Shown one piece after another: positions 1-5,608 of a stretch of DNA of 6,614 nt. Numbering within the stretch: position 1 is the first letter of the stretch; the number at the start of each line of letters is the position of its first letter. The position numbers and the translations under genes are program-made. Below the pieces are notes generated by a model. It did not search any database and had not been told where the DNA came from. It saw nothing but the letters and a program-made list of their open reading frames with translations. Location: the NCBI GenBank assembly GCA_017860555.1, contig JAGDMJ010000193.1:1-6614 (forward strand), given 5' to 3'. This stretch comes from Bacteroidota bacterium. GTDB lineage: Bacteria; Bacteroidota; Ignavibacteria; UBA10030; UBA6906.

Positions 1-475
1 GGCCGGGGTAAGCGAGGGGAATTACATCCCCCTCCGCGGCGAAGGGAATCTCGGCCGCCGGGGAGGCCCCGCGGGAGACATCATCGTCGTGATCGAGGAG
101 GAGCAACATCCGCTTTTCACCCGCAATGGAGATGACGTCATCCTCGACCTCCTGGTGAGCTTCCCGGAAGCCGCCCTCGGTGCCGACATCGAGGTCCCAA
201 CGCTGACTGGCCGCGCGAAATTGAAGGTCGAATCAGGGACGCAGTCCGGACGGATCCTGCGCATGCGGGACAAGGGCATCCCTCACCTGAACGCCTTCGG
301 ACGGGGAGACCAGCTTGTGCGCGTCAACGTCTGGGTTCCGACCACGGTCTCCGGAAAGGAACGTCAGCTCTTGAAAGAGCTTGCCGTCGGCGAGAACATC
401 AACCCCAAGGAAGGGGATAAATCGGCTCATTCTGAGAAAAGCTTCTTCGGCAGAGTGAAGAAAGCATTTTCATGA
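1..475 (+). CDS. dnaJ: Chaperone protein DnaJ (Hsp40), C-terminal part, 5' truncated by window edge
   Basis: This is the end of DnaJ, the J-domain co-chaperone that delivers unfolded clients to DnaK and stimulates its ATPase in the cytoplasm. The reading frame is open from base 2 and gives 157 residues. The visible part begins in the C-terminal substrate-binding region with GEGNLGRRGGPAGDIIVVI and HPLFTRNGDDV, continues through the well-conserved AALGADIEVPTL and GTQSGRILRMRDKGIP segments, and reaches GRGDQLVRVNVWVP, all hallmarks of type I/II DnaJ C-terminal domains. The J domain, Gly/Phe linker and zinc-finger repeats lie upstream of the window, so type I versus type II (CbpA-like) cannot be decided directly. 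After the dimerisation region comes a hydrophilic stretch and a basic aromatic tail, KSFFGRVKKAFS. An internal ATG at 89 is not the true start because conserved DnaJ sequence precedes it. The stop TGA overlaps the next gene's ATG (ATGA at 472-475), suggesting coupled translation. Confidence 0.95.
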   Translation, partial: AGVSEGNYIPLRGEGNLGRRGGPAGDIIVVIEEEQHPLFTRNGDDVILDLLVSFPEAALGADIEVPTLTGRAKLKVESGTQSGRILRMRDKGIPHLNAFGRGDQLVRVNVWVPTTVSGKERQLLKELAVGENINPKEGDKSAHSEKSFFGRVKKAFS

Positions 476-978
476 AGTTCTTCGCGTCACTTCAACAACG
501 CCTCGGGTTCACGCACAACGAAGTGAAGGTCGTGCTCTTTCTGAGCGCCATGTTCCTGGTGGGGCTTGGAATCCGGTGGTACGAGGCCGCGACAGAAAAA
601 GACACGACACTCCCCTTCGACTACACGAGCAGTGACAGTGAATTCGTGGCGCGCTCACAAGCCCTTGCCTCGCTCACGCCGTCCACTCCCGCCACCGGGG
701 CGGTAACCCCCGCGTCTCACCGCAAGCCCGCGCTCAAGGAAGGGGGCATCAACGTCAACAGTGCTTCCGCCGCGGAACTGGTACAGCTGCCGGGCATCGG
801 TGCGTCCTACGCCGAGCGAATCGTCGCGTACCGGAATGAACACGGGCCTTTTGAGACGGTGAATGAGCTTGAGCATGTCAAGGGTATCGGCAAGAAGCGG
901 CTTGAGCAGATACGGCCGTTTCTGACGGTGGGAGAGACGCGGAAAGATTCCACCCACGGGAATTCAAAAAGCAGGTGA
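472..978 (+). CDS. Membrane-anchored helix-hairpin-helix protein, ComEA-like
   Basis: The 168-residue product has a short N-terminal cytoplasmic stretch, one hydrophobic segment at about residues 18-34 (VKVVLFLSAMFLVGLGI) that should act as an uncleaved membrane anchor, a Ser/Thr/Pro-rich linker (about 50-90), and a C-terminal tandem helix-hairpin-helix domain (about 93-153). The domain starts with INVNSASAAELVQLPGIG and contains the two hairpins LPGIG (106-110) and VKGIG (136-140), the classic ComEA signature for sequence-independent double-stranded DNA binding. In competent bacteria ComEA binds incoming DNA outside the cytoplasmic membrane and pulls it in; the topology here fits that, but competence is inferred from family only. 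Many genomes carry such proteins without proven competence. The start codon overlaps the dnaJ stop by 4 bp; a purine-rich GAAGAAAG lies upstream. Basic tail after the domain is non-conserved. The nearby PilM-like gene is the only other hint of pilus or uptake function. Confidence 0.85.
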   Translation: MKFFASLQQRLGFTHNEVKVVLFLSAMFLVGLGIRWYEAATEKDTTLPFDYTSSDSEFVARSQALASLTPSTPATGAVTPASHRKPALKEGGINVNSASAAELVQLPGIGASYAERIVAYRNEHGPFETVNELEHVKGIGKKRLEQIRPFLTVGETRKDSTHGNSKSR

Positions 979-1031
979 CGGAAGAACCCCGCGAATTCGG
1001 ACGGCTGAACCATTCATTCACTATGCATGTA

Positions 1032-1068
1032 TTGATTCTCCCTTCTCTTTTTCGCATATTCATGCGTC
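1032..1068 (+). promoter_or_regulatory. Possible promoter and start-proximal dyad upstream of the PilM-like gene
   Basis: The gap between the ComEA-like and PilM-like genes is noticeably more AT-rich than the flanking coding DNA. It contains TTGATT (1032-1037) and CATATT (1055-1060) separated by 17 bp, each matching 4 of 6 bases of the sigma-70 -35 and -10 consensus. A 5-bp inverted repeat CGCAT/ATGCG with a 4-base loop (1053-1066) overlaps the -10-like box and ends 2 bases before the ATG at 1069. No Shine-Dalgarno sequence is visible. If this promoter is real, the mRNA would start almost at the start codon and be nearly leaderless. Matches this short arise by chance, and the boxes do not fit the Bacteroidota-type TTTG/TANNTTTG pattern, so support is weak. 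Confidence 0.25.
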
Positions 1069-1974
1069 ATGGCATCCAAAGACTTCTCATTAGGGCTTAA
1101 CATCAGTGCCCACAGTGTGCAGGCCGTCGAGATCGAACGGGGCAGCACATCCGGGATCCTGCTCGCCATAGACGAGTGGAAAAACAGATTTCCTTTCGAG
1201 GATGCCGCCGGGCAAGATCCCGTCGCCGAGCAGGAGTTCAAGGATTACCTCCAGGCTTTCATCAAGGTCAACCGTGTGAAGGCAACACAGGTCTCCGTTG
1301 CCATGGACACGGCCCTCCTCTTTGTGAACACCCTGCCAGTCGAAGACGGGCTTCCCCGCACTCGGATCAACGAGCTCGTCGAGTGGGAACTCCACCAGTA
1401 TTTCCCTGACATCCAGCCAAAGGAGTTCATTACCGATGTCCATGTGATGTCGGCACACCGGGAAAGCGGGTGGAACGAAATGCTTGCCGTCTCGATCCGC
1501 CGGCGCCATACGACCGCGATCAAAGCGGCGCTCAAGGCGCTGGGCCTGACGCTTCATATCGTCGATGTCGACCACTTCAGCGCCGACATGGCGCTCCGTG
1601 TGAACTACCCCGATACCTATCGCAGGTTCCTCGCTCTCGTGGGCGTGAAGGAGAACAGGCTGGACATCAGCCTGATGAAAAACGGTTCACTGCAATCCTA
1701 CGCTTACGTGATGGTGAAGTCGGACCAGGAAATCGTGGACCAGATCGCCACGCTCTCGCGAGAGACGAAGGGCATCTATTCAATTACCGTCTACGGACCG
1801 CACCTCGACAAGGACCTCCTCGTCCAAATCCGGCGCGGCTCCGCGCTGCTGGTGGAGGCACTGAACCCGTTGCGCCATATCAGCGTATCGGACACCCTGC
1901 GGCTTGCCGACCATCTGTCAGTCCCCTCCTATCGATTCGCTTCCGCCGTGGGCGTCGCGCTGCGCCGGGATTGA
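1069..1974 (+). CDS. PilM-like actin-fold protein (divergent, without pilNOPQ partners)
   Basis: The 301-residue product has no signal peptide or membrane segment and should be cytoplasmic. Its architecture resembles PilM/type IV pilus assembly ATPase-like proteins of the actin/FtsA fold: an N-terminal phosphate-1-like strand-turn SLGLNISAHSVQAVEIE (7-23), an INELVEWELHQYFP helix (100-113) like the PilM motif before its 1B-type subdomain, a MLAVSIRRRHTTAIKAALKALGL segment (138-160), a DVDHFSADMAL helix (166-176), and a C-terminal LNPLRHI (265-271) and SYRFASAVGVALRR (287-300), matching the family's closing helix. PilM normally binds ATP and the PilN tail at the inner membrane under the pilus machine. 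Here the phosphate-2 region (LALVGVKENRLDISLMKNG, 188-206) lacks the usual D-I/L-G, and YGPHLD (242-247) replaces the expected Gly-rich adenosine loop, so ATP binding may be lost. It is shorter than typical PilM (about 350). No PilN/O/P/Q follows; rsmD starts 3 bp later. The actin-fold call is fairly firm, pilus function is not. Confidence 0.7.
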   Translation: MASKDFSLGLNISAHSVQAVEIERGSTSGILLAIDEWKNRFPFEDAAGQDPVAEQEFKDYLQAFIKVNRVKATQVSVAMDTALLFVNTLPVEDGLPRTRINELVEWELHQYFPDIQPKEFITDVHVMSAHRESGWNEMLAVSIRRRHTTAIKAALKALGLTLHIVDVDHFSADMALRVNYPDTYRRFLALVGVKENRLDISLMKNGSLQSYAYVMVKSDQEIVDQIATLSRETKGIYSITVYGPHLDKDLLVQIRRGSALLVEALNPLRHISVSDTLRLADHLSVPSYRFASAVGVALRRD

Positions 1975-1977
1975 ACC

Positions 1978-2532
1978 ATGCGCATCATCACGGGGTTGTA
2001 TAGGGGGCGAGCGATCAAGACCGTGGATGATCTCTCGGTACGCCCGGCGACCGAACGCGTACGCCAGACGCTGTTCAACATGCTGGCGAACCGTGTCGAT
2101 TTCGAGGGCATCGCGGTGCTGGACCTGTTTGCCGGAAGCGGCAGCCTGGGATTGGAGGCGCTCAGCCGGGGCGCGGGACGCGTGACGTTCGTGGAGGAAA
2201 GCGAAGAGGCGGTCGGGTACATCGAGGAAAACGCCCGCGCGTTGGATTGCGAGGATGCCGTGGAGATCCTGACGATGGACGCGATGAGTTTCCTCAATGC
2301 CCGGCATGGGACGTATGATCTGGTGTTCGCAGATCCTCCGTACAGCTTTGACAAGACCGGCCAGATCCCTGGCCTGCTGTTTGGATCGGGCATGATCGAG
2401 CCCGGGGGGTACCTGCTCATCGAGCATGCGAAGGACTTGCGCTTCGAAAACACTCCGCTGTATGTGGCAGGGCCGGAGAAGAAATTCGGCCGCACACTCG
2501 TCACCTTCTTTCATCAGCCAGTGAATCTATGA
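1978..2532 (+). CDS. rsmD: 16S rRNA (guanine(966)-N(2))-methyltransferase RsmD
   Basis: RsmD transfers a methyl group from S-adenosylmethionine to N2 of G966 of 16S rRNA (E. coli numbering), in helix 31 near the P site, acting on assembled or nearly assembled 30S subunits. The 184-residue length is normal. The family start MRIITGLYRGRAI is present, followed by VRPATERVRQTLFNML (21-36), the SAM-binding motif I VLDLFAGSGSLGLEALSRGA (47-66), the acidic VEE after strand 2 (72-74) and the catalytic motif IV FADPPY (117-122), which marks N-methylation of an exocyclic amino group. Start ATG lies 3 bp after the PilM-like stop; the frame shows no missing key residue. Its stop overlaps the coaD start by 4 bp. 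The rsmD-coaD pair is a very widespread bacterial arrangement, which supports both identifications and suggests translational coupling. Confidence 0.96.
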   Translation: MRIITGLYRGRAIKTVDDLSVRPATERVRQTLFNMLANRVDFEGIAVLDLFAGSGSLGLEALSRGAGRVTFVEESEEAVGYIEENARALDCEDAVEILTMDAMSFLNARHGTYDLVFADPPYSFDKTGQIPGLLFGSGMIEPGGYLLIEHAKDLRFENTPLYVAGPEKKFGRTLVTFFHQPVNL

Positions 2533-3017
2533 AACGTAAGATTGCGATCTACCCGGGGACGTTCGATCCCATCACCTTCGGTCACATCGATGTCATCGAT
2601 CGGGCGGCGGAGCTTTTTCAACATGTCATCGTCCTGGTCGCGAAGAACACCTCGAAAGCCCCGCTCTTCACCATCGACGAGAGGTTGGCGATGATCCGCG
2701 AAGTACTCCGGAACAAAAAAGGGGTGAGCGTGGATTGTTTCGACGGCCTCCTGGTGGAATACGCCGGGCGCCACAAGGCCGGCGTCATCGTCAGGGGACT
2801 CCGGGCGGTTTCGGATTTTGAATATGAATTCCAGATGGCCCTCACCAACAGGAAACTCGCGCCGGCGATCGACACGGTGTTCCTCGTACCCCGCGAGGGT
2901 TACACCTATTTGAATTCCTCCATCGTCCGCGAGGTGGCCCGCCTCGGAGGAGACGTCTCGGACTTCGTTCCGGGCAGCGTGCAGCGGCGATTGACTCGGA
3001 AGCTCAGGCAGGGATGA
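2529..3017 (+). CDS. coaD: Phosphopantetheine adenylyltransferase (PPAT)
   Basis: CoaD catalyses the fourth step of coenzyme A synthesis, adenylating 4'-phosphopantetheine with ATP to form dephospho-CoA and pyrophosphate, in the cytoplasm as a hexamer. The 162-residue length is typical. The nucleotidyltransferase signature is intact: YPGTFDPITFGHIDVIDRA (8-26) with the TxGH element T16-G18-H19, then K39-N40 of VAKN, the phosphopantetheine/ATP-binding VRGLRAVSDFEYEFQMA (88-104), and the C-terminal LNSSIVREVARLGGDVSDFVP (128-148) with the S-S-x-V-[KR]-E motif. No residue normally needed for catalysis is missing. The ATG overlaps the rsmD stop (ATGA at 2529-2532), and no Shine-Dalgarno sequence is visible upstream, so translation probably depends on ribosomes terminating on rsmD. 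Confidence 0.97.
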   Translation: MKRKIAIYPGTFDPITFGHIDVIDRAAELFQHVIVLVAKNTSKAPLFTIDERLAMIREVLRNKKGVSVDCFDGLLVEYAGRHKAGVIVRGLRAVSDFEYEFQMALTNRKLAPAIDTVFLVPREGYTYLNSSIVREVARLGGDVSDFVPGSVQRRLTRKLRQG

Positions 3018-3041
3018 CGGGAGGGACACGGTAGCCAGGGA

Positions 3042-4244
3042 ATGCGCGCACTCTCACAGAAAGTCCGGGAGATCCGGTTGTCGCAGACGCTGGCCTTCAC
3101 CATGAAGGCCCGCAGTCTCAAGGAAGCGGGAATTGACGTCGTCAGTTTGACGGCAGGCGAACCCGATTTCGCCACGCCGCCCGTGATCAAGGACGCGGCG
3201 GTGCGGGCCATCGCCGCGGATTTCACGCATTACACGCCGAACCAGGGAACCAGAGAGCTCCTCCTCGCCATCATCAAGAAGTTCGAAGCAGAGAACGGCC
3301 TGTACTTCTCCCCGGAGCAGATCCTCGTCTCTTCCGGCGCAAAGCATGCGGTCTACAACGCGCTCCAGGCGATCTGCGATCCGGGAGATGAGGTGCTCCT
3401 CTTTAGCCCACACTGGGTGAGCTACCCTGATATGATCCGGCTGGCCGACGGAGTGCCGGTGACGGTCCCGACCTCCATGGAGGAAGACTTCCGCCCGAAT
3501 GCGGACCGGCTCCGTGAGGCGATCACTCCACGGTCCAAGGCGGTTATTCTGAACTCCCCGTCCAATCCGACGGGCGTCGTCTTCACCCGGGAGGAACTTG
3601 GGGCTGTCGCAGCCGTGGCACGGCGGCACGATCTCTACATCATCAGCGACGAGATCTATGAAAAGGTCCTCTTTGACGCATGCATCCATCACAGCATCGG
3701 TGCCGACAAGCGGGTCCAGGACCAGGTCATCACCGTGAACGGGATGTCCAAAGCGTATGCCATGACCGGGTGGAGAATCGGCTACATGGGGGGCCCGGTG
3801 GCGGTCATCGAGGAAGCGGCCAAGGTGCAGAGCCAGGTGACGTCCAATGCAAATTCGGTGGCCCAGATGGCAGCCCTCGCAGCACTCTCATCGCCTGTCC
3901 CCGAAGTGGAATTGATGCGCAGGGAATTCGAGCATCGGCGCGACGCCGCGATGGACATACTTTCCTCCATTCGGGAGATCGAAGTGGTCCGCCCGCAGGG
4001 TGCCATGTACCTTTTCTTCGGGGTGCGGAATTTCTACGGCGCCACCGTGCGCTCCTCCATGGACATGGCGCTGTATCTCCTGGAGCGCCACCATGTCGGC
4101 GTCGTCCCGGGGAGCGCGTTCGGTGACGACGGATGCCTCCGGATCTCGTTCACCTGCGCGATGGAGGACTTGACCAGAGGTGTGGAACGCATAAAGAGAG
4201 GTTTGGAGGAATTACTACTCGAGAGAACCAATGCCAACGTATGA
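3042..4244 (+). CDS. Pyridoxal-phosphate aminotransferase, class I (aspartate aminotransferase subgroup Ib-like)
   Basis: The 400-residue protein is a complete fold-type I aminotransferase. The N-terminal pattern VREIRLSQTLAFTMKARSLK...VVSLTAGEPDFATP (8-46) is that of the bacterial/archaeal aspartate (or aspartate/prephenate) aminotransferases, which exchange amino groups between L-aspartate and 2-oxoglutarate. Cofactor residues are visible: SGAKH (98-102) at the phosphate site, NSPSNPTG (171-178) with N175, SDEIYE (202-207) with D203 and Y206, the Schiff-base lysine K237 in NGMSKAYAMTGWRIGY, and R367 in LRISF for the substrate alpha-carboxylate. The exact amino donor cannot be read from sequence; prephenate, alanine or aromatic substrates are possible. 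The ATG at 3042 follows coaD by 24 bp, has AGGG directly upstream and a better GGGAGGG (3019-3025) that is rather distant; the next in-frame ATG (3102) would cut off conserved residues. The last 14 bp overlap the FmdB-like gene. Confidence 0.93.
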   Translation: MRALSQKVREIRLSQTLAFTMKARSLKEAGIDVVSLTAGEPDFATPPVIKDAAVRAIAADFTHYTPNQGTRELLLAIIKKFEAENGLYFSPEQILVSSGAKHAVYNALQAICDPGDEVLLFSPHWVSYPDMIRLADGVPVTVPTSMEEDFRPNADRLREAITPRSKAVILNSPSNPTGVVFTREELGAVAAVARRHDLYIISDEIYEKVLFDACIHHSIGADKRVQDQVITVNGMSKAYAMTGWRIGYMGGPVAVIEEAAKVQSQVTSNANSVAQMAALAALSSPVPEVELMRREFEHRRDAAMDILSSIREIEVVRPQGAMYLFFGVRNFYGATVRSSMDMALYLLERHHVGVVPGSAFGDDGCLRISFTCAMEDLTRGVERIKRGLEELLLERTNANV

Positions 4245-4512
4245 ATACCAGTGCAAGATGTGCGGACACCAGATGGAGGAATTCCAATCGATGTCGGAGG
4301 AGCCTCTCAAGCATTGCCCGGAGTGCGGCACCGACAATCTCGTCCGCGTGCTCGGGACGGGAGCCGGCCTGATCTTCAAGGGAACCGGATTCTACCTGAC
4401 CGATTACAGGAAGAGCCACGTCAGCCGCGACGAAGGAGACAAAAAGAAGGAAAAGGCGGAGACCAAGGACGGGAAAGCAACACCCGGCCCCACTTCAGAG
4501 AAGAAAGACTGA
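4231..4512 (+). CDS. FmdB-type zinc-ribbon protein
   Basis: The 93-residue product begins with the characteristic FmdB/CxxC_CxxC_SSSS regulatory-protein domain: MPTYEYQCKMCGH, with a Cys pair C8/C11 and a second pair C29/C32 in HCPECG, which should bind one Zn ion, followed by the conserved LIFKGTGFYLTDY (48-60). The remaining 33 or so residues are highly charged, mostly Lys/Glu/Asp with Gly/Pro/Thr, and probably disordered; such tails are common in this family and vary freely. The name comes from a putative regulator next to formamidase and methanol/amide genes, but the molecular role of these small proteins is not established. Translation starts inside the end of the aminotransferase gene in another frame (14-bp overlap), with GAGAGAA and GAGGAATT purine-rich stretches upstream. 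It is the last gene of the + strand unit; a GC-rich hairpin follows 19 bp after its stop. Confidence 0.9.
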   Translation: MPTYEYQCKMCGHQMEEFQSMSEEPLKHCPECGTDNLVRVLGTGAGLIFKGTGFYLTDYRKSHVSRDEGDKKKEKAETKDGKATPGPTSEKKD

Positions 4513-4531
4513 CGGGCACGGCAGAAATAGC

Positions 4532-4563
4532 GGCGGTCCCGCCGCTTGCGCAACGGGACCGCC
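4532..4563 (+). terminator. Perfect 10-bp inverted repeat, likely transcription-termination hairpin
   Basis: The arms GGCGGTCCCG (4532-4541) and CGGGACCGCC (4554-4563) are exact reverse complements around a 12-base spacer. The stem is 9 of 10 G:C-type pairs and should be very stable in RNA. It starts 19 bp after the stop of the FmdB-like gene, at the end of the + strand unit and in a convergent region, where a terminator is expected. There is no run of T on either side, so it is not a textbook intrinsic terminator; it may work with Rho, as a U-tract-free terminator, or as a 3'-end stabiliser protecting the mRNA from exonucleases. Confidence 0.5.
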
Positions 4564-4810
4564 TGATCAAGGCTTGGATGTCTCCCCCTCACAGATCAGC
4601 GCTGCCGATCTTCTACCGCACCTTACTATACATCGGCCTTGTCCTCTCCCTCTACCCAACAATCGTTCATCGTCGTGTCTTTGATGGACGCAACTGCACG
4701 CTCCTTCCCCCTCATCGTGCCGGTCACGTGAACGGCATCGCGTCGCTCGCCTGTTTAACAGTAGCGATGCGGAGCGAGTTCCCGGGGGGAGAGCTAATTC
4801 TCGACAGCAG
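4564..4810. other. Convergent intergenic region without convincing gene; contains clustered inverted repeats
   Basis: This stretch lies between the ends of the two converging transcription units. No tRNA-like, riboswitch-like or mobile-element feature is visible. A pyrimidine-rich portion occupies about 4610-4720. At 4724-4731 there is the 8-bp palindrome TCACGTGA. At 4735-4777 several short dyads are packed together: GCATCGC/GCGATGC (4735-4741 with 4764-4770), CTGTT/AACAG (4751-4755 with 4757-4761) inside it, and TCGCTC/GAGCGA (4743-4748 with 4772-4777) crossing it. An open frame of 79 codons (ATG 4578 to stop at 4817) crosses the region but has mixed codon third positions and no recognisable domain, so I do not call it a gene. 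Confidence 0.5.
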
Positions 4811-5572
4811 TTATTGATAGCGGTCCAGCTTGAACCGCTCGCCGAGGTAGAGTTTCCTGACTTCGGGGTCGTTTGCGAGGTATTCTGACGTCCCGGATTT
4901 CAGGATGCTCCCTTCGAACAACAGGTAGGCACGATCCGTGATGGAAAGCGTCTCGTGCACGTTGTGGTCGGTCACCAGAACGCCGATGCCTCGCAGCTTG
5001 AGGCCGGCGACGATCTTCATGATTTCTTCGACGGCAATCGGATCGATGCCGGCAAAGGGCTCGTCCAGGAGAATGAACTTGGGTTCGCCCGCAAGGGCAC
5101 GCGCGATCTCGGTTCGCCGCCGCTCCCCTCCCGACAGCATATAGCCCTGGCTTCCCGCCAGGTGTGAGATGTTGAAATCCTTCATCAACTGCTCGCAACG
5201 GGCGCGCCGTTCGGCGTTGCTTAGGTCCATTGCCTGCAGGACCGCCAGGATATTCTCCTTCACGGTCATCTTTCTGAAGATCGACGCTTCCTGCGGAAGG
5301 TAGCCGATGCCAAGCCGGGCACGCCTGTACATCGGCGTCTTGGTGATCTCGATGTCATCCAGGTAGACACGCCCACCGTTAGGCCTGATCATCCCGACGA
5401 TCATGTAAAAGGTCGTCGTCTTCCCCGCCCCGTTCGGCCCCAGAAGGCCAACCACTTCCCCCTGCCGCACTTCGACGCTCACGCCTTTGACGACGGTTCT
5501 CTTCTTGTAGTGTTTCACCAGATCCTCGGAACGCAAGATCCGCCCGTTTTTTTCCGCATTGCTATCGGTCAT
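4811..5572 (-). CDS. lptB: LPS export ABC transporter ATP-binding protein LptB
   Basis: LptB is the cytoplasmic ATPase that, as a dimer with LptF and LptG, extracts lipopolysaccharide from the inner membrane and pushes it along the LptC-LptA bridge to the outer membrane. The 253-residue product is a single ABC domain with all motifs: Walker A GPNGAGKT (45-52), Q-loop Q94 in YLPQEASIFRKMTV, signature LSGGE at 146-150 continuing RRRTEIARAL, Walker B FILLDEP (166-172) with catalytic E171, D-loop AGIDP, and switch H203 in TDHNV. The sequences QEASIFRKMTV, LSGGERRRTEIARAL and FAGIDPIAV, and the run ending YLGERF (242-247), are specific to LptB rather than branched-chain amino-acid transporters. 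A 12-residue polar N-terminal extension precedes the usual start; the ATG at 5572 has AGGAA about 10 bases upstream. It lies 36 bp after the OstA/LptA-like gene on the same strand and presumably in its operon. LptF/G are not in the window. Confidence 0.95.
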   Translation of the reverse strand: MTDSNAEKNGRILRSEDLVKHYKKRTVVKGVSVEVRQGEVVGLLGPNGAGKTTTFYMIVGMIRPNGGRVYLDDIEITKTPMYRRARLGIGYLPQEASIFRKMTVKENILAVLQAMDLSNAERRARCEQLMKDFNISHLAGSQGYMLSGGERRRTEIARALAGEPKFILLDEPFAGIDPIAVEEIMKIVAGLKLRGIGVLVTDHNVHETLSITDRAYLLFEGSILKSGTSEYLANDPEVRKLYLGERFKLDRYQ

Positions 5573-5608
5573 CGTTGTATCATTCCTGTTGGTCCCGGTT
5601 CAGGTTCC

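Noticed and set aside
89..475. Full gene beginning at ATG 89
   Set aside because: Conserved DnaJ sequence continues upstream in the same frame to base 2, so ATG 89 is internal.
960..998. Two GAATTC copies near the end of the ComEA-like gene as a repeat or terminator
   Set aside because: Six-base palindromes recur by chance; no stem with a U-tract forms between them.
1918..2514. Long open frames on the - strand opposite rsmD (about 190-198 codons)
   Set aside because: They lie antisense to a clearly conserved gene, have no recognisable domain, and are expected shadows in GC-rich DNA.
3054..3692. 212-codon - strand frame opposite the aminotransferase
   Set aside because: Antisense shadow of a gene with all catalytic motifs intact; no domain recognised.
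4724..4731. TCACGTGA palindrome as a regulator binding site
   Set aside because: Single 8-bp palindrome far downstream of both gene ends, not near any start; chance occurrence is likely.
4513..4810. Hidden tRNA, riboswitch, CRISPR or mobile-element remnant in the intergenic region
   Set aside because: No cloverleaf arms, no repeated spacer structure, no transposase fragment and no terminal repeats were seen.
5547..5553. Seven-base A-run in lptB codons 8-10 (coding strand), possible slippage or frameshift site
   Set aside because: The frame is intact, it lies in the non-conserved N-terminal extension, and no downstream stimulatory structure or alternative product is evident.
4811..5572. Branched-chain amino-acid transporter ATPase (LivF/LivG)
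   Set aside because: LSGGERRRTEIARAL, QEASIFRKMTV and the adjacent OstA-like gene point to LptB instead.
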